Positions 33,561 through 46,540 are shown, counted from the first letter of the stretch. The stretch: DNA of 64,000 bases from Cephalopachus bancanus (GCA_027257055.1 JAPVLO010000574.1:186001-250000); one strand, 5' to 3'. The notes: generated by a model from the sequence alone, not told the origin. Numbers and translations: made by a program.

Positions 33561-35752
33561 ATTAATACAGTGTTGTGCTGGTAAATGTTTAACAACTAAC
33601 TTGGCAGGGGTGAGAAAAGGAAGAGAACAGAACAACTAAACAAACAAATAACTTGAGTTGTATTGTCAATACTCCCAACATGGCTGATTTCAAGCTACTA
33701 CTGCTAAGTCATTGAGAATAGATGCACCCAATGCACTCTTGAGAACCAGTGAATCTACTAGACCTCTGGATGAATAAGATTTTCCTGGTGAATAGGGGGA
33801 AGAATGTAAACTAAATTCACCAGTTGAAGTATACAGTATGGAGAAGCAATGGTAAGAAATAAGGTTGAAGGGTTAACATAGCAATTGATGAGTTGCTAAA
33901 CAGTTTGAAATTTGTCTTCTAGAAGCAGTGGAGAGTGAGTAAAAAATATGAAATAAGTTAGACAAGTTCAGATTTTTTTTGCATAGATCAACAATAAAGA
34001 AAAAAGATTAAGAGAAAAAATCCTAAGCTTGTAAATGAATTAAGATGCTATGTAATAGTAGAGGAAAAAAGATACTGAAGGTCATATCTGAGCATGAGTG
34101 AGAATGGAGGGGAGGCAACAAATCTGAAAAATATTTAAAAGGTAAATAAATTTACTAGGATGCTAAGACTCTGTGGATGTGACAATAAGGGAGGGAAAGG
34201 AGTTGAAGATGATCTTCCCATTTCTGAGTGAATGACAACTTTTAATCTTTTAATAGTGTAGTAATTATTTGATTTAGCTTCATCTGTTATGTCTCAGTTA
34301 AGTCTAATTTGATCCAGTTTAAGGTATCATGTATATAAACTGGTATGTTCCCATTTAAATCAGTAAGTAGATGATGGCTAGTTTGTTATTGTTTACATCA
34401 CCCTTGAACCAGAAGAGATTTTTTTCTATATTTTGTGCTTAACTTGTGAATGCCAACATTTATGAGTAGAGCAGAGGATCATGGGAAGGAGAGTGCAGAG
34501 AGGTGGAAGGAAAACCAGGGGAGAGCAGAGCCATGAGAAATAACTAATGAAGAGATAGTTTCAAGGAGTGGGGATCAGTAATGCAGGTAAAAAGTTAAAT
34601 GAAAGAGTCAAAAGTGCTTGGTTTTGGATCAGAATCCAGGAACCACAGATAACTGTAGTAAGTGGTTTTAGTGGAGTGGGGAAGGCAGAAGCAATATAGT
34701 GCTACATTTCAGAGAGAATAGATGAAGAAGGGGACAAAAATGAGCTCTAATGTCAATAACTTTAGAGGTGTCATAATTAAGAGAGTCTAGAAAGATTAGT
34801 AAACTTTATACCACATCCCCCCATGACTTGACATTTCAATTGCATGATAGCTTCATAATTATTTTATTGCTTTTCTGTGTTACTATCAATTAAGGTAAAA
34901 TGCTTACATTATGGGTTAAAAAAAATATTTGCTTAGGGTAAGTTATAGCACCTACTACCTTACCAACAAAACACAGACACAAACACACGTACAACACTAT
35001 CACTGGGAAAAATGAATGATAAGAATTTTTGCCTATATGGTACATAATAGAGTTGGTGTTATTTTTGTTTGCTTTGGTCTAGGGCACTGAGGAGTCTGGT
35101 TATAGTCAACTTGTGTTACCTAAGCATGAGGCAAAATAAAGATAAAATCAGAGAACTCTCAGAACTAAAGATAGAGGTGGTTTGTAGCAAGAGTCTAATA
35201 TATTGTTTGTCTAAAATGTTTCTTATTCTGTCCCTATCACCTCATGGCTTGCCTAAGACAATGTTGAGGAGCTAAGATGTGGAGGAAAAAAAATTAACAA
35301 GTTATTGAATCATATATAATCTATTAGAAAGCCTCTCTCTGAGTCAGGTCTGGGCCAGGAAACTACTTAACTCTATGCCATATATCCAACAAGATAGAAA
35401 ATTCTATCTGCCCAAAAGTGTCTATTTTAATATACATTACTTCAGGCACCTAGGAGTCATGTGTAGAACAGAGAATTGATCCTGGTAGACAAAATATGGT
35501 GAAGATCATTGGGCATATTGAACTGCACCAGTACTAGAGAATGGGGTAGGAAGCCTGGCAGAATCTGTAGTGACAGTGAGTAATCTTTAATGAGTTTTAA
35601 GTGTCCACAGATGAGAACCACTGCAATTTCAGGATTGCAGTATTGAAAATGATTTCAATTGCTGAGAGAAGGGTCATGACAGGTTTCCTAGAATGAATAG
35701 GGAGGATCTGAGGCCCATGATCCCGAACTCCAAATGCTCACCACCTAAAAAG
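33561..35752. other. No recognised feature
   Basis: Mixed-composition sequence with no convincing repeat or gene. A short block near 35080 ('aggagtctggttat') recurs near 39075. Confidence 0.5.
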
Positions 35753-36043
35753 TTTTTTTTTTTTTTTTTTGAGTTGGAGTCTCACTCTGTCGCCCAGACT
35801 GGAGTGCAGTGGCCGCTCCCGGCCACCACAGCCTCACCTGCTGGGCTCCGGTGATCCTTCCGCCTCAGCCTTCCAAGTAGCCGGAATTACAGACATGTGC
35901 TACCACGCCCGGCTGATTTTTTGATTTATTGTAGAGATGAGGTCTTGCTGCCCAGGCGGGTCTCGAACCCGCGGGCTCAGGCAATGCACTCACCTCAGCC
36001 TCCCAAAGGCGCGGGATTACAGGCTGAGCCACCGAACCCAGCT
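35753..36043 (-). mobile_element. Lineage-specific Alu, deleted subtype
   Basis: Complete dimer with T tail; flanks 'aaaaagttt' on both sides. B-box region intact ('ggcgggtctcgaacccgcgg'). Confidence 0.95.
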
Positions 36044-36317
36044 CAAAAAGTTTATGATGAGCCAGAACCAGTCTTGAAGTGTGTGTTTGTGTGTGCTTGT
36101 ACTTGTGTGGGTCTGTGTTGGAAGAAAGGTTGTGTCCCTAGCATCCCATAAATTATCTTTTAAGTTTAGTGTGGAGAGGAGTTTAATCCCAAACACAGCA
36201 AGTGTGATAGGTTATGAAACAATCACACCAACTGTGTTCTCACCTGAAATAAAAGACTATGGCAGTCTCTAACCTCTGGGAATAAAAAAAAAAAAAAACA
36301 GACTGTTTATAAGTGCA

Positions 36318-36402
36318 TTAATTCATCAAAGAGATGAACTTTTGGGGTTTGGGGAATATTAATTCATCAAAGAGATGAACTTTGGGGATTAGCTGAAAAA
36401 TC
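36318..36402 (+). repeat. Tandem duplication, two copies of about 42 bp
   Basis: 'attaattcatcaaagagatg' occurs at 36317 and again at 36359, each followed by 'aactttt/aactttg' and 'ggggttt/gggatta'. Confidence 0.9.
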
Positions 36403-36484
36403 TGGCAAGCTGATGATCCAGGGGTGAGAACACATAAAGGTGAGTGTTGTCAATATCTGAATTTTTAGAAAACTGCTAAGATCA

Positions 36485-36777
<293 letters not shown>

Positions 36778-36785
<8 letters not shown>

Positions 36786-36868
36786 AGAGGAGGAGAGGAA
36801 AGGAGAGGAAAGGAGGGGAGGTGAGAGGAAGGGAGGCGAGGGGAGGGGAAGGGAGGAGAGGTGAGGTA
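36778..36868 (+). repeat. Polypurine tract (GGAGA/GGGAA)n
   Basis: About 90 bases nearly all purine, grown from the tail of the AluJ copy. Several GGGG/GGG runs. Confidence 0.95.
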
Positions 36869-39189
36869 AACAATGAATCAGTGCCTGGGTCAGGTCCTTG
36901 TAAACCGGGTCCCAGTTTTTAGAATGAGTCTATAAATATTTGTCAAACTTATTTCCTTTACAAGTTATAAAGGTGCCCTTGAAAAATATTCCCAGGAGGT
37001 GTGGCAGGGAGGGGCAGAATCAAGTTCAAAATTTGTAGGTAAAGATATATTCTATCTTTGGGCATTTAAAATGGCTTATTGGCAGAATTAATCCCTGGTT
37101 TAAACAAATATCTTTAAAATTGGACAAAGAAGCTTTAATTTGCACAGAAACTTATAGGAATGTATATTTCAAAGGTGAAAATATTTCTAAAATGTTCTTT
37201 CATTAGTGGCCACTTTCTTAATATTTCAAAGTTATAATGTATGCCATGTGAAGCACATCTTTATTAGGATGAAAGACTACTACTACATTTTTTAATGTCA
37301 TACATATGAGTAGAATGGACAAAGATTTTGAATGGAAAATGTTCAGTTTGTGTGGATTTGCTTTAAACCATTTTTGAAGGAATATTGTTACTTTAAAAAT
37401 TCATTTTATTTTTAAATAAGCTATTTTTTTACCCTAATTAATTATCAGAGAAAGGGTCATGCCCATCAGCTTATGGAAGGGACACTAAATTGAAGTTGAT
37501 GCCAGGGAATTTGTGAAAAAACCAAGTAGCTTTAATGTCCCTGCTGATCTTTACTTTCTAGGGAATAATTGCTTCAAAATATATTACATGATAATGTATC
37601 TACCCTTAGATAAGAATGAGAACTATGGAATACATTTGGGAGGAACTTTCTTTGAAAGATTTATATTTAATTTGAAGAATTCTCCCAGAAATTTTTTTTT
37701 TCTCCAAATGCATTTGTATGCTTTAAAAACTTAATTAGATGCATGATTGAGGCAAGTCATACAAATAAATGCAGCTGTTATAATGGGGACTATGGAGCCT
37801 CGGAGAGCCTAATAACCCAAATATGGATTTTCTTGTGTGCCATTGTCCAATTTTTAAACTGGCTACTAATTCAATTGGAAAGAAGCAATTGAACACACAA
37901 GAAAGCACATACAAAGAGTGGCACAGATGAATATATGGTATAATGAGAAATTTAATATTTTTCAGATCTAGGAGATTTTTTTTTTTAAACTTGGCAATCT
38001 TAATAAGAATGAGAAGGACTTTCATTAGGGTTATTTTAATTTTTGTTTGATGAGCTTAAAATCATTAGGTTTAAAAAGGCATATTATCTCTGGCATATTT
38101 TTTAATCAGATATTTGCACTGAAACTGAAATACCTAAAACTCTGTAAATTCTCAGTGCTATTTCTATTTGGCAAAACTGAAATAGAACTAAAGATTATTG
38201 GAAATATATTACAAAGGCAAGACCTCATCTCTACAATAATAATAATTTAAAAAAGCTTGACAAGGGTGTCTGTGGAATTGTGAATTGAATTCCCTGTAAT
38301 TAGCAAGATACAGCACAGGAAATGCCTTTAAAGGAGCAATGATAATTTTTTAAAAAAGAAAATATGTAGCAGAAGGAAATAACTTCATATAGTGGTATTC
38401 AGATCAATGAATATAGGTTCAGAATCTGGTCCAAAGGAAGGAGCCTTAGAATTTTATAAAAAATCTCAAAAATTTGTAAAAGTTTATGAGTGCTCTGATT
38501 CTGCAAGCCAAAGTTAATGACTTGGAATTTCTGATATTGATCTACAGCAAAGTAGAATTCCTACGTCTTCCAGATATTTAGTACTATGCTGAGATAATGC
38601 ACATGATGATACCTTTAGACCCAATTCTAGAAAATCTTGGCCAAAAGTCATGAAGAAGTAATTTGAGGTCACCTAAATATTAGTCTTCACTGAAGCATGA
38701 AGTAGGGTTGAGGGAACAATTAACAATAAAATACAGGAATTTTAGTGTAAAGGCCATCTGTTAGTAAAGATGAGGAAAACAGAGTATCTGATATGAGGAA
38801 ACAAGATAAAAAGAGGCTGAAATTAAAAAATATTACCAATTTTAGGGTATTTAAATGTTTGCTTACACTTAAGATAGAATGGCTTTAAATGACCAGATGT
38901 ACATATGATGGATGTTTTTTATTCTTTTTATTTCTGTAAACAAATTATCTTTTGTTATGTTCTGGAGAAAGGAAAAAGCATTTACTTAGGAACCATTAAA
39001 ACCCCCATCTTCATGCCTCAATACACACACGCACACACAGAATATATAAATACAAAATTTTTGAGATTTTGAGGGCACCAAGGAGTCTGGTTATGAACAA
39101 TATGAAAAATCAAAAAATGAGGTAATGTTGAGCAGTTATAGAATGTGGAATCTTCCAAGACAAAGGGCATAGGTTGCAACAACAAGCTC
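36869..39189. other. No recognised feature apart from a short Alu-like scrap
   Basis: AT-rich and mostly unique-looking. 38217-38242 reads 'gcaagacctcatctctacaa', identical to a piece of the local Alu family. A short CA run lies at 39023-39042. Confidence 0.5.
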
Positions 39190-39515
39190 ATTTATCTTGT
39201 TTATTCTAATTTTTCCACTTTTTGACCAAAAACTGCATGATCCCGTGTCCCACCCTTCTTACTCATCCAACGTCACCCCGAGCAACTATTTTGTTTTGTT
39301 CCCCTGCATGGAAAAAAAGTCCTCAAAGGAAAACATTTTGCTTATTTAGAAGAGGTGAAACAAACAAACAAAGCAGGAGAAGCACCGAAAGGAATAAAAA
39401 TTGATGAGCTGAAAAACTGTTCCGAGCAGTAGAAAGAGCATCTTGATAGGTGTATTACATCAAACAGAAAATGCTTTGAAGGTGACAAGTTTAAACATGT
39501 AAGAATAAATATACA
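39190..39515 (+). mobile_element. Mariner DNA transposon copy 3, fragment
   Basis: 'tttttgaccaaaaactgcat' (39219) then 'gatcccgtgtcccaccct' and 'aagtcctcaaagga' align with the reverse complements of copies 1 and 2. Only the part after the catalytic core remains. Both inverted ends are absent or unreadable. Confidence 0.75.
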
Positions 39516-39604
39516 TTTTAATAAATAAATTCTTGAATTTTTTAAAGTCCCCCAGGTATAGATAATTTCTGGATGAAAATTTTTTTTTTCTTTTCTTGTC
39601 TTTC

Positions 39605-39815
39605 CTTTTTTTTTTTTTTTTTTTTAGAGGTAAGGTCTTACTCTGTAATGCAGGCTGGAGTGCAGGTGTGGGATCATAGCTCACTGCAGCCTGGAACTCC
39701 TGTGGTCAAGTGATTCCCATGTTTTAACCCCCCAAGTAGCTAGGACTACAGGTGCAGGCCATCACACCCAGCTAATTTTTGAAAAATTGTAGAGATGGGG
39801 TCTTGTTTGGAAATT
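39605..39815 (-). mobile_element. Older Alu fragment (AluJ or right monomer)
   Basis: Poly(T), then 'taaggtcttactctg', 'cactgcagcctggaactcct', 'tagctaggactacaggtgca' and 'gagatggggtcttg'. Conventional, diverged Alu; single-arm length. Confidence 0.82.
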
Positions 39816-41149
39816 TTTTTCATTAAGCATCCTTTGACCACCAGTAAATATTACCTTTTCCAAAAATATTTTTAAAATTTGAAGTGCAATTGTTCAAGAT
39901 TAAGGTTTCTTTAGCAATATATTACAAAGAAAAAACATAAAAATAATCTAGCAATGTATAATAAAGTAACTCATAACAGCTGAAAGTAAAGAGGCCTTAT
40001 TTCTGTAGTCATTAAAATAAAATTTGTTTAGTTCGATGCCACACAATTTCAAACGTCATTAAACCAAAACATTTTTCCCAGCAATTGTTCTACTCACTTT
40101 GAATAAAATGGTAGAAAGACACTAACTGATGTACTCAGTTATGCCTAGGTATTCTTCAGCATTTAAAACATAAAATCTAATTCCCAGATTTAGCTTTTGG
40201 CGTGAGTTTTAACCAGTAAAATGAACAAAAAGAGCAGCTACTTTTAAAGTTTCACCTAACATTATTTACTTACTTTGGAAAATTAAACCTATGTATACTG
40301 TATTTCTGAATGAAAATTGATTAGCAATATCAATGCTGCTTCAGTATTGCCACATTCTGAAACCATCACACTGAATATTATATTATTTTTTTCCATGCAG
40401 GCAATCACTTTTGTTCACGAAGTATTTATGCAAATGTTCAGTACAAGTTGTCACATTAAATAAGCAGAGTTTTCGATGCCATATTAACACCACTTTTTTC
40501 AATGTTATTGAAAAAAATGAGTTGGTTCAAATTGGCAATGAAAACTGGCTCTGATTAATTATTCTACAATAATGGTTAGGATTAAAATTATTTTTACAGA
40601 TTAACTACAGCTTCTTATGATAATCAATGAAAAAAGAGGCTAATAGTTTGTGAAATTAAAAATAGAATTAAGCACATCAGCTGGAGGAAAATTTATCACG
40701 AATGCTTTGTCACTAATAATAATATCACATTGCCCTCTTTTGGCTCCTAAGGAATTCAGAATTCTGAACCATTATCTGTAATGAGTGCCTGTTCAACATA
40801 GGCACATATTAATTTTATAAGATGTCAAACAGCAAGAAGTAATTGTGCTCTCAAAGTAAAGGAAGCAGCATATAATATAGTACTTGGGCTACTGCCCTAG
40901 GGTTACTTTCTGCCAAAAGTCCAATAATTCTAAGCCCCCAAATGAAAACACATTTGATATCCTTTATAAAGTGTCTATATTTTAGTGAATGTAGACTCAA
41001 AATCACTTTCCATTTGGGCATGAATTTTAACTATAGCCAGGTTTGGTTTCACCATTCCTCTGCTGTCTCAGAAAAAAAGTCTGAAATAGAAGATGGCCAA
41101 CTGGCTGGATTTTACAGGTTGCTCTAGCTTTTGTGTCCTTGAAATAATT
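39816..41149. other. No recognised repeat; unique-looking
   Basis: No transposon wording found. The block at about 40380-40770 is unusually free of repeat signs and could be conserved noncoding DNA, which cannot be shown from one sequence. Confidence 0.4.
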
Positions 41150-41800
41150 GGAGTAGACACAGAAAGCCAAAGCTTAACCCTTCAATTATCTACTTCCAAG
41201 GTAACTATGTGTTTCTGGTCCAAAAATCATTTAAAAACATGAAGAAAATCTCAACCTTACTTGTAATCAAATAAATGCCCATTAAACTAAAAATAAATAC
41301 TATAGCTATCAACTTTGTTTATATATTTTTTTTTCAATTTTTTTTTTTTTTTTGAGTTGGAGTCTCACTCTGTCACCCAGACTGGAATGCAGTGGCCACT
41401 CCTGGCCACCACAGCCTCGCTTGCTGGGCTCCGGCGATCGTTCCGCCTCAGCCTTCCGAGTAGCTGGAATTACAGGCATGTGCTACCACACTCGACTGAT
41501 TTTTTGATTTATTGTAGAGATGAGGTCTCACTGCCCAGGCGGGTCTCGAACCTGCGGGCTCAGGCAATCCACTCACCTCAGCCTCCTAAAGGCATGGGAT
41601 TGTTTATATTTTTAAAGAATAACTACCTAAAGGTGAGAAGAATGTGAGAAGACAGTCACTTTCATTTACTGCTGGGAAGAGAGAAAAATTAGATTTCTTC
41701 CTGAAAATAAGTTTGTCAATATATAGTCTTTAAAATATGCATATTCTTTTATCTAATTTCTGGAAAATTAAAGAAGTAATCAGAGGCTATGTAAAATATT
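41150..41800 (+). mobile_element. Old L1M piece split by an Alu
   Basis: 'tctcaaccttacttgtaatc' and 'aaataaatgcccattaaact' (41250-41290) follow the 3' end of ORF2 in old L1M; after the Alu, 'ttcatttactgctgggaaga' and 'gtttgtcaatatatagtct' continue it. Diverged. Confidence 0.6.
41332..41601 (-). mobile_element. Lineage-specific Alu, 5'-truncated
   Basis: Deleted subtype. It stops after 'aaaggcatgggatt', so the first bases of the left arm are missing. Flank 'tgtttatattttt' follows it and a near copy precedes it. Confidence 0.92.
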
Positions 41801-42104
41801 TAGGACAAAAGATGTTCCTAATTGTGTTATCAGTAGTAGAAAAGAAAAAAGTTTTCTTTTTTCTGATTCATATTTTGCTGTCTTTTTAAAATATGCAGTA
41901 AGTAGATATTACATTATTTTGCAAAAGTACACACACGAGCAAGAAAATCTTTCTGGTTCAACATGCTATAAGTTATTTGTGAAAACAAGCATTTTCACTG
42001 TTATTAATAAAAAACAGGTAATTTGGTAATACTGCACAACTGACGTAGGGCTACTGCCAACATATCCTCATTGTATTCACCAACATGACATCAACCCTCT
42101 ACAA

Positions 42105-42542
42105 CAGGGGTCCACAGTTCCTGGGACACAAGTTGGTACTAGTCCTTGGCCTGTTAGAAACCAAGCCGCACAACAGGAGGTAAGCGGTAGGTGAGCCAGC
42201 AAAGCTTCATCTGCATTTATAGCTGTTTCTCATCGCCTGAATTATCATCTGAGTTATGTGTCTTGTCAAATCAGTGGTCATATTAGATTTTCATAGGAGT
42301 GCAAACTCTATTGTGAATTGCTTACGTGAGGGATCTACGTTGGGTGCTCCTTATGAGAATCTAATGTCTGATCATCTGAAGTGGAGCTGAGGTGATGATG
42401 CTAGCACTGAGGTGTGGCTGAAAATACAGATTAACATTAGCATTGAGGTTGGACTGCATATCCCCACCCCATCCCCACCATCTGTGAAAAAACTGTCTTT
42501 CATGAAACTGGTTCTTGATGCCAAAAAGGTTAGGGACCACTG
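42105..42542 (+). mobile_element. MER1-type hAT transposon with target duplication
   Basis: Starts 'caggggtccacagttcctgg' and ends 'agggaccactg', the inverted ends of the MER1/Charlie group. Interior words such as 'gcctgttagaaaccaagccg' and 'gaatctaatgtctgatcatc' agree. Flanked by 8-bp 'ctctacaa' (42097-42104) and 'ctctacag' (42543-42550), the 8-bp duplication typical of hAT. No transposase; non-autonomous. Confidence 0.88.
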
Positions 42543-42550
42543 CTCTACAG

Positions 42551-43615
42551 CACTTTCTCAATGAAAAGATATGTTGTACTGAAACAAAGTACATTTTCCA
42601 AAGGAACCTCCTATTCTCACGTTTAGTTCTATAAAACTTAGGTATTTGCCTAAGTACATAAGAGACTCATGCATTCTATTTGGCAAAACATGATAGTTTA
42701 GTCTAGTCTTGTGCTCACACTGACACTGCTAACCACAAGTCACTTTTGTCATATCCAATCCTTTCCCATATCACTAGAAGATTGTTACCAACCACAGCAT
42801 ATTGAAGGTTCTTAGAAGTTTCTAACCTATTTGAAACATTAAATCTCCAGTTAGACTAAATAATGAAAGACGAAAAAAAATATAGGCTGTGCAATTTCAA
42901 AAGATTAATGTCAGACTTTGTATTTATATCATGATGCTATAGAAAGCCCTCTTTGACCTTAAGTGTTTGGAGGCCTTTTGATGTTATGGCAAATAGATGA
43001 TTCACAGCTCTCCACAAAAACATGCTGTCATTAAATTTAAACAGAAACTAAAAAATAAATATTACAGTTTATTCTAAACCTATTCTCAATCTCACTAGGC
43101 CTGCCTTAATTTCTTTTTGGGTCTGGGCTCCTGAATCTGTTATTGTTTCTCTATTTTACATAGTAGTTTCTGTTATTTAGTTTATTGGGAACCATTAACA
43201 AATACTGCTAAAATAAAAGTACTGCAAGACAAAGAAAATACTTGCCATATATATTCTGAGAGTACACATGTATAAGAATTTATATTCTTGCTGGAGATGC
43301 CACTTGTGTGTGCTCTGGTCAACAGCCCTAGCTGATCCCGACCTATCAGCCACTTCCACCAAACACTAGATATGTAAGTGAAGCCATCTCTAACCCTCTA
43401 GTTCAGCACATCCACCTGCTGAATAACACTTTATGACTTCCATTAAAACCATGTGCAATAAAACAATCATGCAACTGAGCCATGTCCAAATTCCTAACCC
43501 ACAAAACTATAAGGTTTTAAAAATTAAATATGTATTCTCAGAATATGTATAAGAATATGTTGCTATACATGTTCCCTAAGCCAAAGTAGAAAATAGTCAA
43601 GTCAATAAGTAGGTA
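42551..43615. other. No recognised feature
   Basis: AT-rich sequence without recognised repeats or coding frames. Confidence 0.5.
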
Positions 43616-43619
43616 GTAT

Positions 43620-43681
43620 AACCTCTTCCCTCCCTCCCTTTCTCCTTCCTTCCTTCCTTCCTTCTTTTCTTCTTTCCTTGA
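43620..43681. repeat. Polypyrimidine tract (CCTT)n
   Basis: About 60 bases of C and T only, with 'ccttccttccttccttcctt' in the centre. Confidence 0.96.
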
Positions 43682-43689
43682 GGAAGTAG

Positions 43690-45021
43690 TAGTGTAATGC
43701 ATTCCTCACGTGCATGTGGTGATACTAGTGTAAGCACACCTATTGTACTGTTAGTAATATAAAAATATAGCACATACAACTATGTGCAGTACATAATACT
43801 CGGTAATGATAGTAGACAACTATGCTACCGGTCTATGTACTTATTATACTATATCTACTAAAATATTACAGTGTACTCTTTCTACTTATAAAAAAAACAG
43901 TCTCACACAGGTCCTTCAAGTGGTATTCCAGAAGAAGGCATTGTTATCATAGGAGATGACAGGTCCATGCATGCTATTGCTCCCATGACCTTTCAGTGAG
44001 ACAAGGTGTGAAGGTGAAAGACAGTGAAATTGATGATCCTGACCCTGTGTAGGCAGAGACTAATGTGTGTGTTTGTATCTTGGCTTTTAACAAAATGTTT
44101 AAAGGGTAAGTTTTTAAAAAATCAAAATTTAAATAATATAAAAAACTTAGAATAATTAAACTGTATTTTGTACAGCTGTACAATGTGTTTGTGTTTTAAG
44201 TGTTAAAAGCACCAAAAGTTAAACAATTAAAAGTTATAAAATGAAAAACTTATGGTAAACTAAGGTTAACTTATTATTGAAAAAGACTATATAAGTTTAA
44301 TGTAGCCTAAGTGTACAATGTGTATAAAATTGACAGTAGTGTACACTTCACATTCACTCATCACTCACTCACTGACTTACTCAAAGAAACTTCTTATCCT
44401 GCAAGCTTTATTCATGCTAATGCCCTCTACAGGTGAACTGTTTTTTGTTTCCTATATCATATTTTATAGTGCCTTTTCTAAGTGCATTTAGAGGCACAAA
44501 CATCATTCTGTTAAAATTGTCAATGGTAGCCGGGCTCGGTGGCTCAGCCTGTAATCCCGCGCCTTTGGGAGGCTGAGGTGAGTGGATTGCCTGAGCCCGC
44601 GGGTTCGAGACCCGCCTGGGCAGGCGAGACCTCATCTCTACAATAAATCAAAAAAATTAGCCAGGCGTGGTAACGTGCGCCTATAGTTCCAGCTACTTGG
44701 AAGGCTGAGGCGGACGGATCGCCGGAGCTCAGCAGGTCGAGGCTGCGGTGGCCGGGAGCGTCCACTGCACTCCAGTCTGGGCGACAGTGAGACTCCAACT
44801 CAAAAAAAAAAAAAATTGTCAATGGTATGTTTTCAGTACAGTAATACACTGTGCAGGTTTGTAGCTTAGAAATAATAGGCTATATCATGTAGCCTAGGTG
44901 TGCAGTAGGCTATACCATCTAGGTTTGTATAAGTACACTCTACGGTGTTCACACAATTACATAGTCACCTAGAAAAAAAATTCTCAGAATTGATTCCCTT
45001 CATTAAATGATGCATGACTAT
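43690..45021 (-). mobile_element. DNA transposon (MER-type, perhaps Tigger/Zombi), 1 kb left
   Basis: The end 'aaatgatgcatgactata' and 'aggtgtgcagtaggctatac' plus 'tatcatgtagcctaggtgt' are hallmarks of a common primate DNA transposon ending 'gtcatgcatcactta' in reverse. The interior has 'tcatcactcactcactgact' and 'ttgtacagctgtacaatgtg'. I am unsure of the family name. An Alu splits it at 44529-44814. The left end is near the polypyrimidine tract and not precise. Confidence 0.7.
44529..44814 (+). mobile_element. Lineage-specific Alu, close to consensus
   Basis: Complete dimer with poly(A) and perfect 14-bp TSD 'aattgtcaatggta' (44515-44528 and 44814-44827). It has the full B-box hairpin 'gcgggttcgagacccgc' at 44599-44615 and few changes from the local consensus, so it may be one of the younger insertions. 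Confidence 0.96.
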
Positions 45022-45644
45022 ATATCCATGCCTACTAAATTTGTTCAATATGAAACATAAATTCTGAGGTTTGAAGTTTAAAAACTATACCCAATAACCA
45101 AATTCCTGCTGAGCCAAACTCCTAAACAATCTCATTGATAAAATACTCATAAAAGGAATTCAAGGAACAGTGTAGCAATATGTTTAAAAGAAAAAAAATT
45201 GCATAGATCTGGCACATTATCATGATCACATAATAAATACAGCTATGACTGAAGTTGTTGTAAAGTAGGAGAGTTTAAAGGTACTTGTCCTTGTAAAATT
45301 GCTTGTCCTTGACAATTCTCAGTCACTAAAATTTTTCATATTTCACTTGAATATTTGAAATGATCTCACTTTCCAACTGGAAGTATTTGTGAGACACTTT
45401 TAATTTCTTTGAAACTAAATGATGATTAAATTGAACATTACTATCATTAAAATCTCACAAGTAGTTAAGAGCATTTTAGATACCACAAATTTTCAAAAAC
45501 TTATTTGGCTCAAACTTCAATTAAAGAAAAATAACTAGAACTTCACAGTCTTTGGATGTCTTTTGCAAATAATTAAATAATTTCTAATTCAGATATGAAC
45601 ATACATACCAAATGTGCTAGACTTCTGTGCACTAAGTGTAGTGT
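45022..45644. other. No recognised feature
   Basis: AT-rich, no repeat family recognised. Confidence 0.5.
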
Positions 45645-45835
45645 TCATCAGCACTGTCCGATAAACAATTTTTTCATTGGTGGAAATTTTTTATATCTGT
45701 GTTGTTCAATTAGGTGATCACTAGACATGTGTGTATATTGAGCATTTGAACTGTGGATAATGATACAGAAATAAAATGTTTAAATTGTATTTAATTTTAA
45801 ATCATGGAATTATTTATGATATACTTATTTTTAAC
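45645..45835 (+). mobile_element. MER-type hAT-like repeat, first half
   Basis: 'catcagcactgtccgataaa', 'tatctgtgttgttcaattag' and 'tgatcactagacatgtgtgt' follow a common palindromic MER repeat of the 'cactgtccaatagaac' type. A matching second half seems to lie at 46478-46540. Confidence 0.6.
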
Positions 45836-46477
45836 ACCAATGTTTTCTATATTTGATTTGAACTGTGACATACAAATTTGGGAGCTTTCCATGAGTGCTC
45901 TTCCCCACCAAACTATGCTCTCTCCAAACTCCCTTGCAGCCATTTACTATAGATTTCTTAGTGTCTTTTAATATTTATTTTATACTCTTTCAGAGGAATC
46001 ACCATTTCTGACTTTTTTAATCATGGTAATATGAACATTTATTTTTACCTGAAAGTTTTTATGAATATTTAAAGTAACACTAGAATCAACTACTTAGTTA
46101 CTGCATTTTGTAAAAATTTACACAATCTGTATGTGAATTCCTGATTCCCACTTAGTTTGACACATTGCATCCTGTTTTAGTACTTGTCTAGGAACAAATA
46201 AAATAACATTCTTCTATGAGTAGTTAATGTGAAGAGTGAAGTTGGAGCATCTTACAGAGTGGTAGTTTATTCTTTAGGGAGGGAACAGTGATGATATTAG
46301 ACTATGTATGTGTGAATGAGAGTATGTGTATGTGTAATCTTAAGGAAACAGTATCATTTCTTTGTTACTTATACTCAGATATCATATTTTTTTTTCTTAT
46401 TTTCATAACATTCCTATTTTTTTTTCCTGGTAGACAACACTACAATTTTACAAGTTGATTAAAATTTTCTTTGTAAC
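45836..46477. other. Unidentified DNA between two MER halves
   Basis: No repeat or coding sequence recognised. If the flanking halves are one element, this is an insertion of unknown type. Confidence 0.4.
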
Positions 46478-46540
46478 CATTTTAAATTTAAATTGCCACA
46501 AGTGACTAAAGGCTACTTATGGTAGACAACCTAGCTTCAG
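46478..46540 (+). mobile_element. Possible second half of the same MER repeat
   Basis: 'taaatttaaattgccacaag' then 'tgactaaaggctacttatgg' resembles the inverted closing part of the repeat at 45645. About 640 bp of unidentified DNA separates them. Confidence 0.45.

Noticed and set aside
36318..36402. CRISPR-like repeats
   Set aside because: Only two direct copies with no spacer pattern, in a mammalian genome; a simple duplication.
44599..44615. tRNA gene suggested by a T-arm-like hairpin
   Set aside because: Only the T arm is present; there is no acceptor, D or anticodon arm. It is the Alu B box.
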